Position numbers and translations under genes: made by a program
The notes under the pieces: model-generated
Seen by the model: only the letters and a program-made list of their open reading frames with translations
What the model was told of the DNA's origin: nothing
The model's database searches: none
Shown here: positions 8,846 to 16,240 of the stretch, piece by piece
Layout of the letters: every line of letters starts with the position of its first letter
How positions within the stretch are numbered: the first letter of the stretch is position 1
Assembly (NCBI RefSeq): GCF_002257645.1
Contig: NZ_NQMO01000008.1
Span: 305,675 to 369,674 of the forward strand
Reading direction: 5' to 3'
Source: Paenibacillus sp. XY044
Lineage (GTDB): Bacteria > Bacillota > Bacilli > Paenibacillales > Paenibacillaceae
Length of the DNA: 64,000 nucleotides

Positions 8846-8877
8846 AGCAAAAGCCCCGCGCTGCGGGGGATTTGCTG
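8846..8877 (-). terminator. Rho-independent terminator for the minus-strand gene 8878-9261
   Basis: Read on the minus strand, a CCCCGC / GCGGGG hairpin (8854-8868) is followed by TTTTGCTT. It sits immediately after the stop codon of the small minus-strand gene. Confidence 0.8.
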
Positions 8878-9261
8878 TCAGGCATCCGGCAGCCGGATGC
8901 CGAGATAACGGCTGAGGACCAGGCCCGATTCCGCCTGTACGTACGTCCAGAGCATGGCGAACCGCCGCTGGTATCCGCGGCACAGGTATGACGCCTCAAT
9001 GCCCTTGACGGTCCGGGTCTCCTCGTAGACCCGAATGCCGCTGGCCTTCATCTCGCGGCGGATCGACGTCAAGTTCACCATGACCTGGTCCTGGATGGAT
9101 GACAAGGCCTGGATATACAGCTTTGACATCTTCAGCGGGACGGTGCCCATCAGGCGGACGTCCTGCTCCAGCGCATCCAGCAAAACCACGTGCAGCAGAT
9201 AGGCTTTGACCAGACGGCTGTCTTCTTCCGAGGGGACCGGAGGAGAGAGGGATGCTTTCAT
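8878..9261 (-). CDS. Conserved hypothetical protein, 127 aa
   Basis: I do not recognise the family. The protein is soluble, mostly helical, with no signal peptide. The part LTSIRREMKASGIRVYEETRT and the C-terminal RRFAMLWTYVQAESG look like a conserved small cytoplasmic protein rather than a random frame. The start is taken as ATG 9261, preceded by AAGGAAG about 11 bases upstream; GTG 9273 is an alternative. It is monocistronic, with its own terminator, and is divergent from the Crp/Fnr-like gene. Confidence 0.6.
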   Translation of the reverse strand: MKASLSPPVPSEEDSRLVKAYLLHVVLLDALEQDVRLMGTVPLKMSKLYIQALSSIQDQVMVNLTSIRREMKASGIRVYEETRTVKGIEASYLCRGYQRRFAMLWTYVQAESGLVLSRYLGIRLPDA

Positions 9262-9395
9262 GAGGCATGGCACTTCCTTGCAGACAGTATAGGAACATAT
9301 GTTCTAATTATACTCATGTTAAGGCAAAAGTATTCGGGAAGGCAATAACGAATTTATGGAAGCGTGCAGGACTTCGGCCTGAACGGACGATTTTG

Positions 9396-9402
9396 GTATA
9401 AT
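9396..9402 (+). promoter_or_regulatory. Extended -10 promoter of the short Crp/Fnr-like gene
   Basis: TATAAT at 9397-9402 is preceded by TG one base upstream (an extended -10). No good -35 is seen. It lies 150 bases upstream of the start codon, so the transcript would have a long leader. Confidence 0.5.
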
Positions 9403-9551
9403 ACAAAGAGAAACGTCTATCGACGTACTCATAAGAGACACCGCAGCCGGCGGAATTTTATTATGCGAAGACGCCTAAGTTATGTTGGGTGAAAACGGCA
9501 CTGAACAAACAGAAGATGGAATAGCGGAACTTTGGGTTGGAGGAAAGAAAC

Positions 9552-10049
9552 ATGTTTTTGAACAAAGGAGAAATATTATTCAGACAGGGGGACAGCGGGG
9601 AATTTCTGTACCATATCAAGAGCGGCTTGTTCAAGGTAACGAGGCTTCACAAAAATGGGAACAGCGTGCTATTTAACGTGCTTTATCCGGGGGAAACGGT
9701 GCCTCACCATTCCTTGATCACCCCGAAGGACATTCACGGAACGGCAACGGCGCTGATGCGCGGCGAGGTCGAAAAAATTCCGGCGGAGGAGTGGTATCGC
9801 GAGCTGCGCGAGCATCCGGAAAAAGCGCTCGAAATCGCCCTTCTGCTGCAGGAGAAAGTGCGCTTTATGCAGCAGCGGATCGATCACCTTACGGTTGGGA
9901 CCCCGGCGGAACGGCTGGCGCTGCTGACCGATTGGCTGAACAGCTACGCCCACGGCATCCACTTTACCGAGCTGCTGACCCAGGAGGAGATCGGCCAATT
10001 GATCGGAGTGCGCAGGGAAACGATCAACCGGCTGCTGCGGGGACACTAA
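9552..10049 (+). CDS. Short Crp/Fnr-family regulator lacking the DNA-binding wing
   Basis: 165 residues, against about 220-240 for the family. Residues 1-110 are a cyclic-nucleotide-binding-type beta roll (KGEILFRQGDSGEFLYHIKSG) and about 135-165 a helix-turn-helix ending in EEIGQLIGVRRETINRLLRGH. The protein stops right after the recognition helix, so the two-stranded wing is missing. GGAGG at 9540-9544 fits the ATG at 9552. It is convergent with the flavohemoprotein gene, whose promoter carries a Crp/Fnr-type box; a role there is possible but unproven. Whether the short C-terminus is natural or due to a mutation cannot be told here. Confidence 0.8.
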   Translation: MFLNKGEILFRQGDSGEFLYHIKSGLFKVTRLHKNGNSVLFNVLYPGETVPHHSLITPKDIHGTATALMRGEVEKIPAEEWYRELREHPEKALEIALLLQEKVRFMQQRIDHLTVGTPAERLALLTDWLNSYAHGIHFTELLTQEEIGQLIGVRRETINRLLRGH

Positions 10050-10102
10050 ATCGGCGGAATGGGTATAAAACTGCCAAACCGTCAGACCGTCCGATAATGA
10101 GA

Positions 10103-10150
10103 AAAAGGGGCAGCCCCCAGGTCCAGAGAACCTGAAGGGGCAGCCCCTTT
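10103..10150. terminator. Bidirectional terminator between crp-like gene and hmp
   Basis: Two copies of GGGGCAGCCCC flank an AGGT/ACCT inner pair; T-rich tracts follow on both strands (CCCCTTTGT on plus, CCCCTTTTTCTC on minus). It lies between two convergent genes. Confidence 0.75.
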
Positions 10151-10222
10151 GTACTTTAAGCAAATTAATTGGTCAGCGAAGGCATTGGCCTATCATCCGA
10201 GTTAACCCGCCGGCCAGATCAA

Positions 10223-11425
10223 TTAGTCGAGCTGACCAGCCGGACCGAAAAACTCGTAATGAATCCGCTCCGCAGGGATTCCCAGCTCTTTAAGTGCGCC
10301 GTAGACCGTGCGCATGAACGGTACCGGGCCGCAGAAGTAAAAATCGGCGTTTGTATCGACGATCTGCTGCAGCCAAGCGGTGTCGATATACCCGGTTTTA
10401 TGGCAGCTGTCCCCCTCAAGCGGCGACTCATAGCAGAGGTAGGAGGACATTTGCGGATGGGTCGCGGCAAGCTCGGTGATATGCTCCTTCATAGCATGAT
10501 GGCTTCCGTTCACGGCGGCATGAACATAAGTCACTTTACGGGATGGCTGTTCTTTCAGCAGCGTCTCCAGCATGCTGACCATCGGCGTGAGGCCGACTCC
10601 ACCGCTGATCAGGACGACAGGAATGTCTTGGCTCTGATCCAGCGTAAACGTGCCCGCCGGTGCGCTGATTTCAAGAACGCTGCCCTCTTGTGCGTGCTCA
10701 TGCAAATAATTGGAGACGACGCCTGCCGGTTTGCCTGGCGCGGCATCCTCGCGGCGCACCGAAATCCGGTAGGAAGAACCGCCCGGCATGGCGGACAAGC
10801 TGTAGTGGCGGATCTGCGTATACGGCTGGCCTTCAGGCTGGACGCGGACCGTGATGTATTGTCCTGGCAAATAAGAGGCGATCGCTCCGCCGTCCTGCGG
10901 TTTTAAATAGAAGGAAGTAATTACTTCACTTTCTTTCACTCTTCGCTCCACGACGAATGGGCGGAAACCTGACCAGCCTCCTGGCGCGTCTGCGGCTTCT
11001 TGGTACATTTCCGCTTCCACGCTGATAAATGCGTCAGCGATGACGCCGTAAGCCTCTTTCCAGGCTTCGAGGATTTCCGGCGTGGCTGCATCGCCAAGCA
11101 CTTCCTTGATGGCGCCGAGCAAATATTGTCCGACGATTGGATAATGTTCAGGCTTGATTTGCAGCGCCCGGTGTTTCTGCCCGATTTGCTTGACGGCCGG
11201 AATGATATCCTCAAGGTGATCGATATGGGCAGCGGCGGCATAGACGGCACCTGCCAGGGCGGCCGACTGCCGTCCTTGGCGCTGATTGGCATGGTTGAAT
11301 ATGTTCAGCAGCTCCGGATGATCCTTGAAGAGACTGTTATAAAAAACGGATGTAATGGACTGTCCGTGTACTTCCAGTACCGGAACGGTCGATTTGATCG
11401 TATCAATGGTTTGTTGGCTCAGCAT
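10223..11425 (-). CDS. hmp: Flavohemoprotein, nitric oxide dioxygenase
   Basis: 400 residues, normal for Hmp. It converts NO and O2 to nitrate using NADPH and FAD. The N-terminal globin domain (1-140) has the distal Tyr29 and Gln53 and the proximal His85 in QKHRALQIKPEHYPIVG. The FAD domain (150-260) shows IRHYSLSAMP, and the NAD(P) domain begins at VVLISGGVGLTPMVSML and ends in YFCGPVPFM and the C-terminal YEFFGP. AAGAAGGA precedes the ATG. An FNR-type box sits upstream at a spacing that fits activation (see 11500-11515). The gene is single and convergent with the short Crp/Fnr-like gene. Confidence 0.97.
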   Translation of the reverse strand: MLSQQTIDTIKSTVPVLEVHGQSITSVFYNSLFKDHPELLNIFNHANQRQGRQSAALAGAVYAAAAHIDHLEDIIPAVKQIGQKHRALQIKPEHYPIVGQYLLGAIKEVLGDAATPEILEAWKEAYGVIADAFISVEAEMYQEAADAPGGWSGFRPFVVERRVKESEVITSFYLKPQDGGAIASYLPGQYITVRVQPEGQPYTQIRHYSLSAMPGGSSYRISVRREDAAPGKPAGVVSNYLHEHAQEGSVLEISAPAGTFTLDQSQDIPVVLISGGVGLTPMVSMLETLLKEQPSRKVTYVHAAVNGSHHAMKEHITELAATHPQMSSYLCYESPLEGDSCHKTGYIDTAWLQQIVDTNADFYFCGPVPFMRTVYGALKELGIPAERIHYEFFGPAGQLD

Positions 11426-11472
11426 AAAGGATTCCTTCTTTCAACGTTTATATTTAACGATTTCATAAGTTA

Positions 11473-11478
11473 AGTATA
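11473..11478 (-). promoter_or_regulatory. -10 element of the hmp promoter
   Basis: Read on the minus strand the sequence is TATACT, with its first T (position -12) at 11478. No -35 hexamer is visible at the expected place; the FNR box replaces it, as in activator-dependent promoters. Confidence 0.65.
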
Positions 11479-11499
11479 GGAAAGCCGTTCACCCTTTAT

Positions 11500-11515
11500 T
11501 GTGATTTCAGTCACA
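11500..11515. promoter_or_regulatory. FNR/Crp-type box upstream of hmp
   Basis: TGTGATTTCAGTCACA matches TGTGA-N6-TCACA without mismatch. Exactly 21 bases separate it from the TATACT -10 on the minus strand, which centres the box at -41.5 from the predicted start of transcription, the standard position for a class II activator. An Fnr gene is present at 31078-31794. Confidence 0.85.
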
Positions 11516-11697
11516 TAAATAATTGACATTGTGTGAATTCGAATTTGCGAGCCTGACACATGATCCGAACGAAAAGAGCATAGGATATGTCACGGTATCA
11601 CGGTGTCATTCCTGAAATCTGAACGACAGCGCCTGCGGCACACGAGCCTTTTTTAATGCATTATCCGCAGCAAGCTGTTTAGCAGGCAGTGCAGCTG

Positions 11698-11706
11698 TGG
11701 TATAAT
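11698..11706 (+). promoter_or_regulatory. Extended -10 promoter of the yitT leader
   Basis: TGGTATAAT (11698-11706) is a consensus extended -10. Transcription would start near 11713, giving a leader of about 255 bases before the YitT-family gene. Confidence 0.65.
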
Positions 11707-11712
11707 AAGTAT

Positions 11713-11968
11713 AGAAGTTATCAACTAATGAAAGGATCAGGATACCATGTGTCCCCGAAGGAACATTCCCCAAAGGACGATTTGGAAACGTTATGATCTC
11801 TCTTACACTTAGCTTCCATCGTAGAGAACAAGCGCCCGGATATTGGGTTGTGACAAACTTCTCGCGAAAGAAGGAAGCTTAAGATGCGAAGGACTCGGTC
11901 CTACAGGTTTCTTCCCGCGGAAGTTAGTCGCGTCCCTGACCAACTAACTACGATGAGGGGTAACCTGT
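11713..11968 (+). promoter_or_regulatory. Structured 5' leader of the YitT-family gene, switch-like
   Basis: Several long-range perfect pairings can form, and some exclude each other. CATCGTAG (11817-11824) pairs with CTACGATG (11948-11955). AGCTTCC (11811-11817) pairs with GGAAGCT (11873-11879). AGTTAGT (11922-11928) pairs with ACTAACT (11943-11949), which overlaps the first pair. ACAGGTT (11903-11909) pairs with AACCTGT (11962-11968), which directly precedes the start codon and follows the ribosome binding site GAGGGG. I do not recognise it as a known riboswitch class. A 21-codon ORF lies at its 5' end. Confidence 0.55.
11747..11812 (+). CDS. Possible leader peptide, 21 aa
   Basis: ATG at 11747 opens a 21-codon frame (MCPRRNIPQRTIWKRYDLSYT) ending in TAG at 11810-11812. 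AGGA lies 4 bases upstream of the ATG. The peptide is basic and rich in Arg/Pro. Its stop codon falls at the start of the first arm of a hairpin (11811-11817), a layout that would let a translating ribosome affect folding. An overlapping frame starts at ATG 11728 (22 codons) without a ribosome binding site. Translation is not proven. Confidence 0.35.
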   Translation: MCPRRNIPQRTIWKRYDLSYT

Positions 11969-12673
11969 ATGAGGAAGAAAGACCATGTAATTTCAACGCT
12001 TCGACCAATCGCTATTATGATGTTAGGTACTTTTTTGCTGGCTTTTACGTATTATCACATTAATTTTCAGAATCATCTGTCCGAGGGCGGCTTCGTTGGC
12101 CTGTCGCTGCTCGGCAAATACGTATTCGGATTTAACCCGGCAGTAACCGTGCTGATCCTGGACATTCCGGTGATCCTGGTTGCGCTGCTGCTGAATGGAC
12201 GCAAATTTATTGTGAACACGCTTGTTGCGACCGTTTCGTTTTCCGTTTTTTACGATCTGATGGAACGTTACTCTGCGCTTGTCATCGATCTTCGCGGCAA
12301 CCTGCTGCTGGCAGCGCTGCTGTCCGGAGTCTTGTCCGGCTTTGCCACCGGACTGGTCCTGCGGTTCGGAGGAGCAACGGGCGGCGATGACATCGTGTCC
12401 CTGCTGATCAGCCGCTTGACCGGCCTTAAAGTCGGCACCGTTTTTATTCTGCTCGATGCGGCCGTCCTGCTGCTTTCCCTGTTCTACCTGCCTTTGCAGG
12501 AAACGTTGTTTACGATTTTGGCCGTAAGCATTGCAGGGAAAATGATTACCTATACGGTCTCGTTTCGTGCGCATCGCACCTCGCCCGCAGCGGGAGATGC
12601 CGCACCTACAATGACCGCCGGTCAGAAACAGCCTGCAGCCAAACCCGTTCACAAAGTTCGGAGTGTCCACTGA
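11969..12673 (+). CDS. YitT-family membrane protein
   Basis: 234 residues. Five or more hydrophobic segments lie at about 13-33, 45-68, 72-95, 105-135 and 150-190; FGGATGGDDIVSLLISRLTG is the typical glycine-rich stretch of the YitT/YqfU family. Family members usually carry a C-terminal DUF2179 domain of about 80 residues; here it is replaced by a short hydrophilic tail (195-234), so the protein is short. Function is unknown. The gene stands alone behind a long structured leader and is closed by a terminator. Confidence 0.85.
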   Translation: MRKKDHVISTLRPIAIMMLGTFLLAFTYYHINFQNHLSEGGFVGLSLLGKYVFGFNPAVTVLILDIPVILVALLLNGRKFIVNTLVATVSFSVFYDLMERYSALVIDLRGNLLLAALLSGVLSGFATGLVLRFGGATGGDDIVSLLISRLTGLKVGTVFILLDAAVLLLSLFYLPLQETLFTILAVSIAGKMITYTVSFRAHRTSPAAGDAAPTMTAGQKQPAAKPVHKVRSVH

Positions 12674-12678
12674 TAGAT

Positions 12679-12712
12679 AACCGCCTGGTTCCTAAGGGAA
12701 TCAGGCGGTTTG
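12679..12712 (+). terminator. Terminator after the YitT-family gene
   Basis: ACCGCCTGgTTCC and GGAAtCAGGCGGT form a stem with a short loop; TTTGCTGTTT follows. Confidence 0.8.
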
Positions 12713-12761
12713 CTGTTTGCGGCCGGGCGGGGGACATCGTAAGAAGCCTTCCCCCGGAGAC

Positions 12762-12856
12762 GGATCAGGAATAACTTCGATTGCTCTTCGATTCGTGCCA
12801 TCTTTGGGCAGGATCAAGAATAACTTTGATTACTCTCGATTTTGCCGTCTTTGCCG
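12762..12856. repeat. Imperfect tandem duplication of the DUF2188 gene's 3' end
   Basis: The stretch 12766-12812 (gatcaggaataacttcgatt...) is repeated imperfectly at 12812-12853 (gatcaagaataactttgatt...). The second copy is the last 13 codons of the minus-strand gene 12814-13278; the first lies just after its stop codon and keeps some of the same codons (for example KDG). It looks like a duplicated and decaying gene end. Confidence 0.55.
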
Positions 12857-13278
12857 TGAACGATGGCATGGACATCATGTTTCGCGGCGTAGTCTTTCGC
12901 TTCATCCAAGGCTTCCTTTTTCGATGCAAAAGTCGACATCGGCTTGTCTCTGCCTTCCACCTTGAGCGCCCATCCGTCCTCGTGGGTGACGACATGGACA
13001 TCGGCGTCGCCGCCACGGCCGCTGTGGGATCGGGAAGACTTGCCGGAGTGCTCGTCCCGTTCGTCATCCGAATGGGCAGACCTATGCTTCGAATGCTCTC
13101 CTTCACCGGTCGGATGGTCCTCATCCCACTTTTCCGCCTGGGCGGTGCCGATGGCAATGGCGCGCCCTTCTTCGTAGCCTTCTTCAAGCAGGGCATTGGC
13201 GATTTCGACTGCTTTATTCCGCACACGAGGCTCCAAATTTTTCATGGACACAGGATAATCATGCTTATTCCACGGCAT
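12814..13278 (-). CDS. DUF2188-containing stress protein, YdaT-like
   Basis: 154 residues. The N-terminal part MPWNKHDYPVSMKNL...ANALLEEGYEEGRAIAIGTAQAEKW resembles B. subtilis YdaT, a general stress protein. A hydrophilic, Ser/His/Asp-rich linker (about 65-90) follows. The C-terminal DUF2188 domain (about 93-150: VHVVTHEDGWALKVEG...ASKKEALDEAKDYAAKH) is usually linked to stress-induced small proteins. No enzyme activity is known. AGGAGGG precedes the ATG. It is single and convergent with the YitT gene. Confidence 0.85.
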   Translation of the reverse strand: MPWNKHDYPVSMKNLEPRVRNKAVEIANALLEEGYEEGRAIAIGTAQAEKWDEDHPTGEGEHSKHRSAHSDDERDEHSGKSSRSHSGRGGDADVHVVTHEDGWALKVEGRDKPMSTFASKKEALDEAKDYAAKHDVHAIVHGKDGKIESNQSYS

Positions 13279-13366
13279 TGTGAATCCCTCCTAAACAAGT
13301 TCTCGGTTACCCCTATATTACCCGGCGTCACGCGAATCAAACGATGGTAATCCGCCCGATATGCAT

Positions 13367-13372
13367 TATAAT
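13367..13372 (+). promoter_or_regulatory. -10 element upstream of amj
   Basis: TATAAT at 13367-13372, 33 bases before the GTG start of the flippase gene. The -35 region is weak. I could not find a convincing sigma-M type element, which would be expected from the B. subtilis gene. Confidence 0.45.
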
Positions 13373-13404
13373 GGGAAATATTGAGAATAAAGGAGTGAGG
13401 AATC

Positions 13405-14199
13405 GTGGTGGTGCAGATGCTGCTGGTACTGCTCCTGACGGGCATCATCCATACCGTGGACAGCCTCTCTTACGCTTTGCGGCTTGGCGGGCTGCGGAGC
13501 CGGAGGATTACGCTCGCCCTGTCCTTGTCAGGGCTGCTTGTGATCGTGTCGAGGACTTCCAACATGGCGCAGGGACCGATGGTCGGCAGCATGGTGGACA
13601 AGGCGCTGGCATCGGCCTCCTTTCATTTGGAATCCAGGCTGCATTTAATCATCGCCGCAGCGACGGCCGGTACAGCCGCAGCCATGCTGCTGTTTCCAAG
13701 TGTGGTGCGGATTTGCTCGCGGCTGGTCGTTCATTTGGAGGCTGCCGGTTCCATACCCCAAATGGTGAAGCAGCTGACCGCCGGGCGAAAATGGAAGAAC
13801 GGGGCGGCGTATGTCAAGCTGCCGAATTTTCAGATGCTGCGCAGCCTGTTTAAAGGGCGCATGCCCAGGCGCCTGATGGCGATCAATATGGCGGTGACGG
13901 CCATTTATACCGTCGGCGTACTGTCCGCGCTGTATGCCGCTTATCTGTGGCCGGATTCCCGGCTGACGGCATCGACCTCATCCGGACTGATCAACGGGGT
14001 GGCGACGATTCTGCTGACGCTGCTCGTCGATCCGCGGATCGCCCTGTTGTCGGATCGGACGTTGCGGGGAGAGTCGCGTCTCGGACGGATGAACCAGGTA
14101 CTCGGCCTGATGCTCGTATCCCGCTGCGCCGGGACCATCGCGGCCCAGCTGCTGCTCGTGCCCTGCGCGTTCTGGATCGGCTGGCTCATCTCCGGCTGA
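13405..14199 (+). CDS. amj: Lipid II flippase, Amj family
   Basis: 264 residues with about six hydrophobic segments (about 3-20, 35-55, 85-103, 160-185, 195-215, 235-262). The start IIHTVDSLSYALRLGG and RSRRITLALSLSG are typical of the Amj (YdaH) family, an alternative to MurJ that moves lipid-linked peptidoglycan precursor across the membrane. AAAGGAGTGAGG lies before the GTG start. It is transcribed alone and ends before a strong bidirectional terminator. The assignment is from recalled family sequence, not a search. Confidence 0.85.
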   Translation: MVVQMLLVLLLTGIIHTVDSLSYALRLGGLRSRRITLALSLSGLLVIVSRTSNMAQGPMVGSMVDKALASASFHLESRLHLIIAAATAGTAAAMLLFPSVVRICSRLVVHLEAAGSIPQMVKQLTAGRKWKNGAAYVKLPNFQMLRSLFKGRMPRRLMAINMAVTAIYTVGVLSALYAAYLWPDSRLTASTSSGLINGVATILLTLLVDPRIALLSDRTLRGESRLGRMNQVLGLMLVSRCAGTIAAQLLLVPCAFWIGWLISG

Positions 14200-14229
14200 C
14201 CTTGCGCGGTGGGAGATGAAAACGGCAAT

Positions 14230-14267
14230 AAAAAAGAGGGTAAGGCAGCAGGCCTTACCCTCTTTTT
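14230..14267. terminator. Bidirectional terminator between amj and msrAB
   Basis: A 16-base arm with GAGGGTAAGGC pairs with GCCTTACCCTC; A- and T-tracts on both sides let it work on either strand. The genes on both sides are convergent. Confidence 0.95.
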
Positions 14268-14328
14268 CGTATAAATGAACCACAGCGCCTACCGGACGCT
14301 GCCCTCGCACTGAACGGCATTGTCGTGC

Positions 14329-15294
14329 TTATCCAAACAGCACTTTATATTCGGAATATCCTTCCTTATCCAGGTCTTCCTTCGCAATAAAGCGGAGCGC
14401 CGCGGAGTTGATGCAGTAACGAAGGCCATCGGGTCCCGGTCCGTCGTCGAATACATGGCCCAGATGCGAGTCCGAGCCTTTGCTGCGCACTTCGGTCCGT
14501 ACCATCATATGGCTCAGGTCCATTTTCTCCTTGATGGAGTAGTCCCGGATCGGTCGGGTAAAGCTCGGCCAGCCGCAGTCGGAATCATACTTGTCCGTGG
14601 AACTGAACAGCGGCTCGCCGGACACGATATCCACATAAATGCCGTCGCCGTGATGATCCCAGAACTCGTTTTGGAACGGCCGCTCCGTGGCGTTGTTCTG
14701 GGTGACTTCGTATTGAATCGGCGTCAGGCGCTGCTTCAGTTCTTCCTTGTTTTTCTCGGGAGCCCAGTGCTTCTCCAGGAAGTCATCGCGGCCTGATCCT
14801 TTCCGATACCGTTTGTAATGTCCCTGGTTTTTCTTATGATAATCCTGGTGGTACTCTTCCGCTTCATAGAACGGGCCGGCAGGCAGAATCGGCGTAACGA
14901 TCGGCTTGTCAAAACGCCCGCTTCTCTCCAGCGCCTGCTTGGACGCTTCGGCCTTCTCCCGCTGCTCCTCGCTGTGATAGAAAATGGCGGTCTGGTAGGA
15001 GGAACCGCGATCATAGAACTGCCCGCCCGCATCGGTCGGATCGATCTGCTGCCAGAACAGCTCCAACAGCTTTTCATAAGGAAAAATGTCCGGATTGAAC
15101 GTAATCTGCACCGCTTCCACATGCCCCGTCGTTTCAGAGCATACCTCTTCATAGGTCGGGTTCGGCTTGTCGCCGCCGGTGTACCCGGACACGACGCTGA
15201 TAATGCCCGGTAGCTCCTCAAACGGGGTTACCATGCACCAAAAGCATCCACCCGCAAAAGTGGCTTTATGTTCAACTGGTTGTACGTCGCTCAT
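14329..15294 (-). CDS. msrAB: Bifunctional peptide methionine sulfoxide reductase MsrAB
   Basis: 321 residues, a natural MsrA-MsrB fusion. It repairs oxidised methionine of both S and R forms with thioredoxin as reductant. The MsrA part (1-165) has the catalytic Cys17 in GGCFWC; the MsrB part (about 175-321) has the catalytic Cys294 in LRYCINSAALRF and SDCGWPSF with a likely resolving cysteine. The two CxxC zinc pairs found in many MsrB proteins are absent. ATG with ACGGAGTGA upstream. The terminator at 14230-14267 closes it. Confidence 0.95.
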   Translation of the reverse strand: MSDVQPVEHKATFAGGCFWCMVTPFEELPGIISVVSGYTGGDKPNPTYEEVCSETTGHVEAVQITFNPDIFPYEKLLELFWQQIDPTDAGGQFYDRGSSYQTAIFYHSEEQREKAEASKQALERSGRFDKPIVTPILPAGPFYEAEEYHQDYHKKNQGHYKRYRKGSGRDDFLEKHWAPEKNKEELKQRLTPIQYEVTQNNATERPFQNEFWDHHGDGIYVDIVSGEPLFSSTDKYDSDCGWPSFTRPIRDYSIKEKMDLSHMMVRTEVRSKGSDSHLGHVFDDGPGPDGLRYCINSAALRFIAKEDLDKEGYSEYKVLFG

Positions 15295-15378
15295 GATATC
15301 ACTCCGTTTCTTTCAAATCGTAAGTAAAGGGTACAACTTCATTATAATCCATCCGCGCAAGGGAACCAAGAAACCCGG

Positions 15379-15996
15379 TTATTTCGGTCCCGTGCGGGAG
15401 AGGCGGCGGTACATCACCGCGATCAGCCCGAGCAACAGGACATAAACGGCGGCCGCGGCGGCGGAAATCCACGGATGTTCGGCAAGATTGCCGCCCAGGT
15501 AGGCATACAGCAGGATTCCCGGCACTTTGCCGATCCCGGAAGCGGCGGTGTAGCTCCAAAAGGGAAGCGCGGCGGCCCCGGCGAATATATTAACCGCCAT
15601 CTGTGGAACGATCGGGATGACTCGCGCGGCGGCGATACTGACAAAAGGATGCGTTTCAATGAATGCGGTAAAGGTCTGCAGCGCCTTGATGCGTTCCAGA
15701 TACTGCCTGCCCCGGTCTCGAAACAAGTAGCGGACGAGCCCGTACAAAATCGTGGCCGCCAGCATCGTTCCGAGCCAGGAGACGACCGCCGCCCACAGGG
15801 TACCGTAGGCATAGCCAAGCGCCGCGATGACCAGCTTATAGGGGACGACGGGGAACAGCGCAACCAGAGCGGCAATTCCGACCAGCAGGAGGAAGGGGGG
15901 GTTCCCGCTCAGCGCCCCCATAATCGCGTCCCGGTACAGGAAGGCCCAAACGAGAAGAAGGATGTACAGGAGGGGGAGCAGCCATTTTTTCATCAT
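15379..15996 (-). CDS. TVP38/TMEM64 (VTT, DedA-like) membrane protein
   Basis: 205 residues, with hydrophobic segments at about 5-20, 35-60, 63-90, 135-160 and 165-195. The core LFPVVPYKLVIAALGYAYGTLWAAVVSWLGTMLAA and the later ARVIPIVPQMAVNIFAGAA follow the VTT pattern of re-entrant glycine-rich loops. Members are membrane proteins probably involved in lipid scrambling or transport; the substrate is not known. It lies upstream of msrAB on the same strand with an 84-base gap, so it may be co-transcribed with it. Confidence 0.85.
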   Translation of the reverse strand: MMKKWLLPLLYILLLVWAFLYRDAIMGALSGNPPFLLLVGIAALVALFPVVPYKLVIAALGYAYGTLWAAVVSWLGTMLAATILYGLVRYLFRDRGRQYLERIKALQTFTAFIETHPFVSIAAARVIPIVPQMAVNIFAGAAALPFWSYTAASGIGKVPGILLYAYLGGNLAEHPWISAAAAAVYVLLLGLIAVMYRRLSRTGPK

Positions 15997-16075
15997 GATT
16001 TCCTTTCCACTTGGCCTATTCTCTCCATCATACCAAAATTAATGAATAAAAATCATAGTAATTGCCTCAGAGTTT

Positions 16076-16084
16076 TGCTATAAT
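16076..16084 (+). promoter_or_regulatory. Extended -10 promoter of the Mn2+ riboswitch transcript
   Basis: TGCTATAAT (16076-16084) is an extended -10 about 24 bases before the conserved riboswitch core. The -35 is poor. Confidence 0.55.
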
Positions 16085-16104
16085 GGTCCCAACAAGTGAA
16101 TAGT

Positions 16105-16205
16105 TCCCAAAGGGGAGTAGCTCATGCAATAAAGTCGTCATTACGGGATCGGTATCCCCGGCTTTATTGGCAACATTAATGTTGTTTTGCGAGACCTTTG
16201 CCTGA
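16105..16205 (+). ncRNA. yybP-ykoY manganese riboswitch
   Basis: The conserved halves are CAAAGGGGAGTAGC (16108-16121) and TGCGAGACCTTTG (16188-16200), with the paired middle arm containing GTATCCCCGGC. These match the yybP-ykoY family, which binds Mn2+ and turns expression on. The closing pair AAAGG/CCTTT shares GACCTTT with the terminator that follows, so ligand binding would prevent termination. The gene downstream is a TerC-family protein, the usual partner. Confidence 0.95.
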
Positions 16206-16232
16206 TTTTTCATTAGGTAAAGGTCTTTTTTG
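16193..16232 (+). terminator. Riboswitch-controlled terminator
   Basis: GACCTTT (16193-16199) pairs with AAAGGTC (16219-16225), followed by six T. The 5' arm is also part of the riboswitch closing helix, so the two structures exclude each other. Confidence 0.9.
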
Positions 16233-16240
16233 ATGGGCAA

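Noticed and set aside
9412..9429. Shared stretch CTATCGACGTACT at 9417-9429 and 63107-63119
   Set aside because: With flanks it matches 18 of 19 bases, but this is close to chance for all pairs in 64 kb, and the contexts differ.
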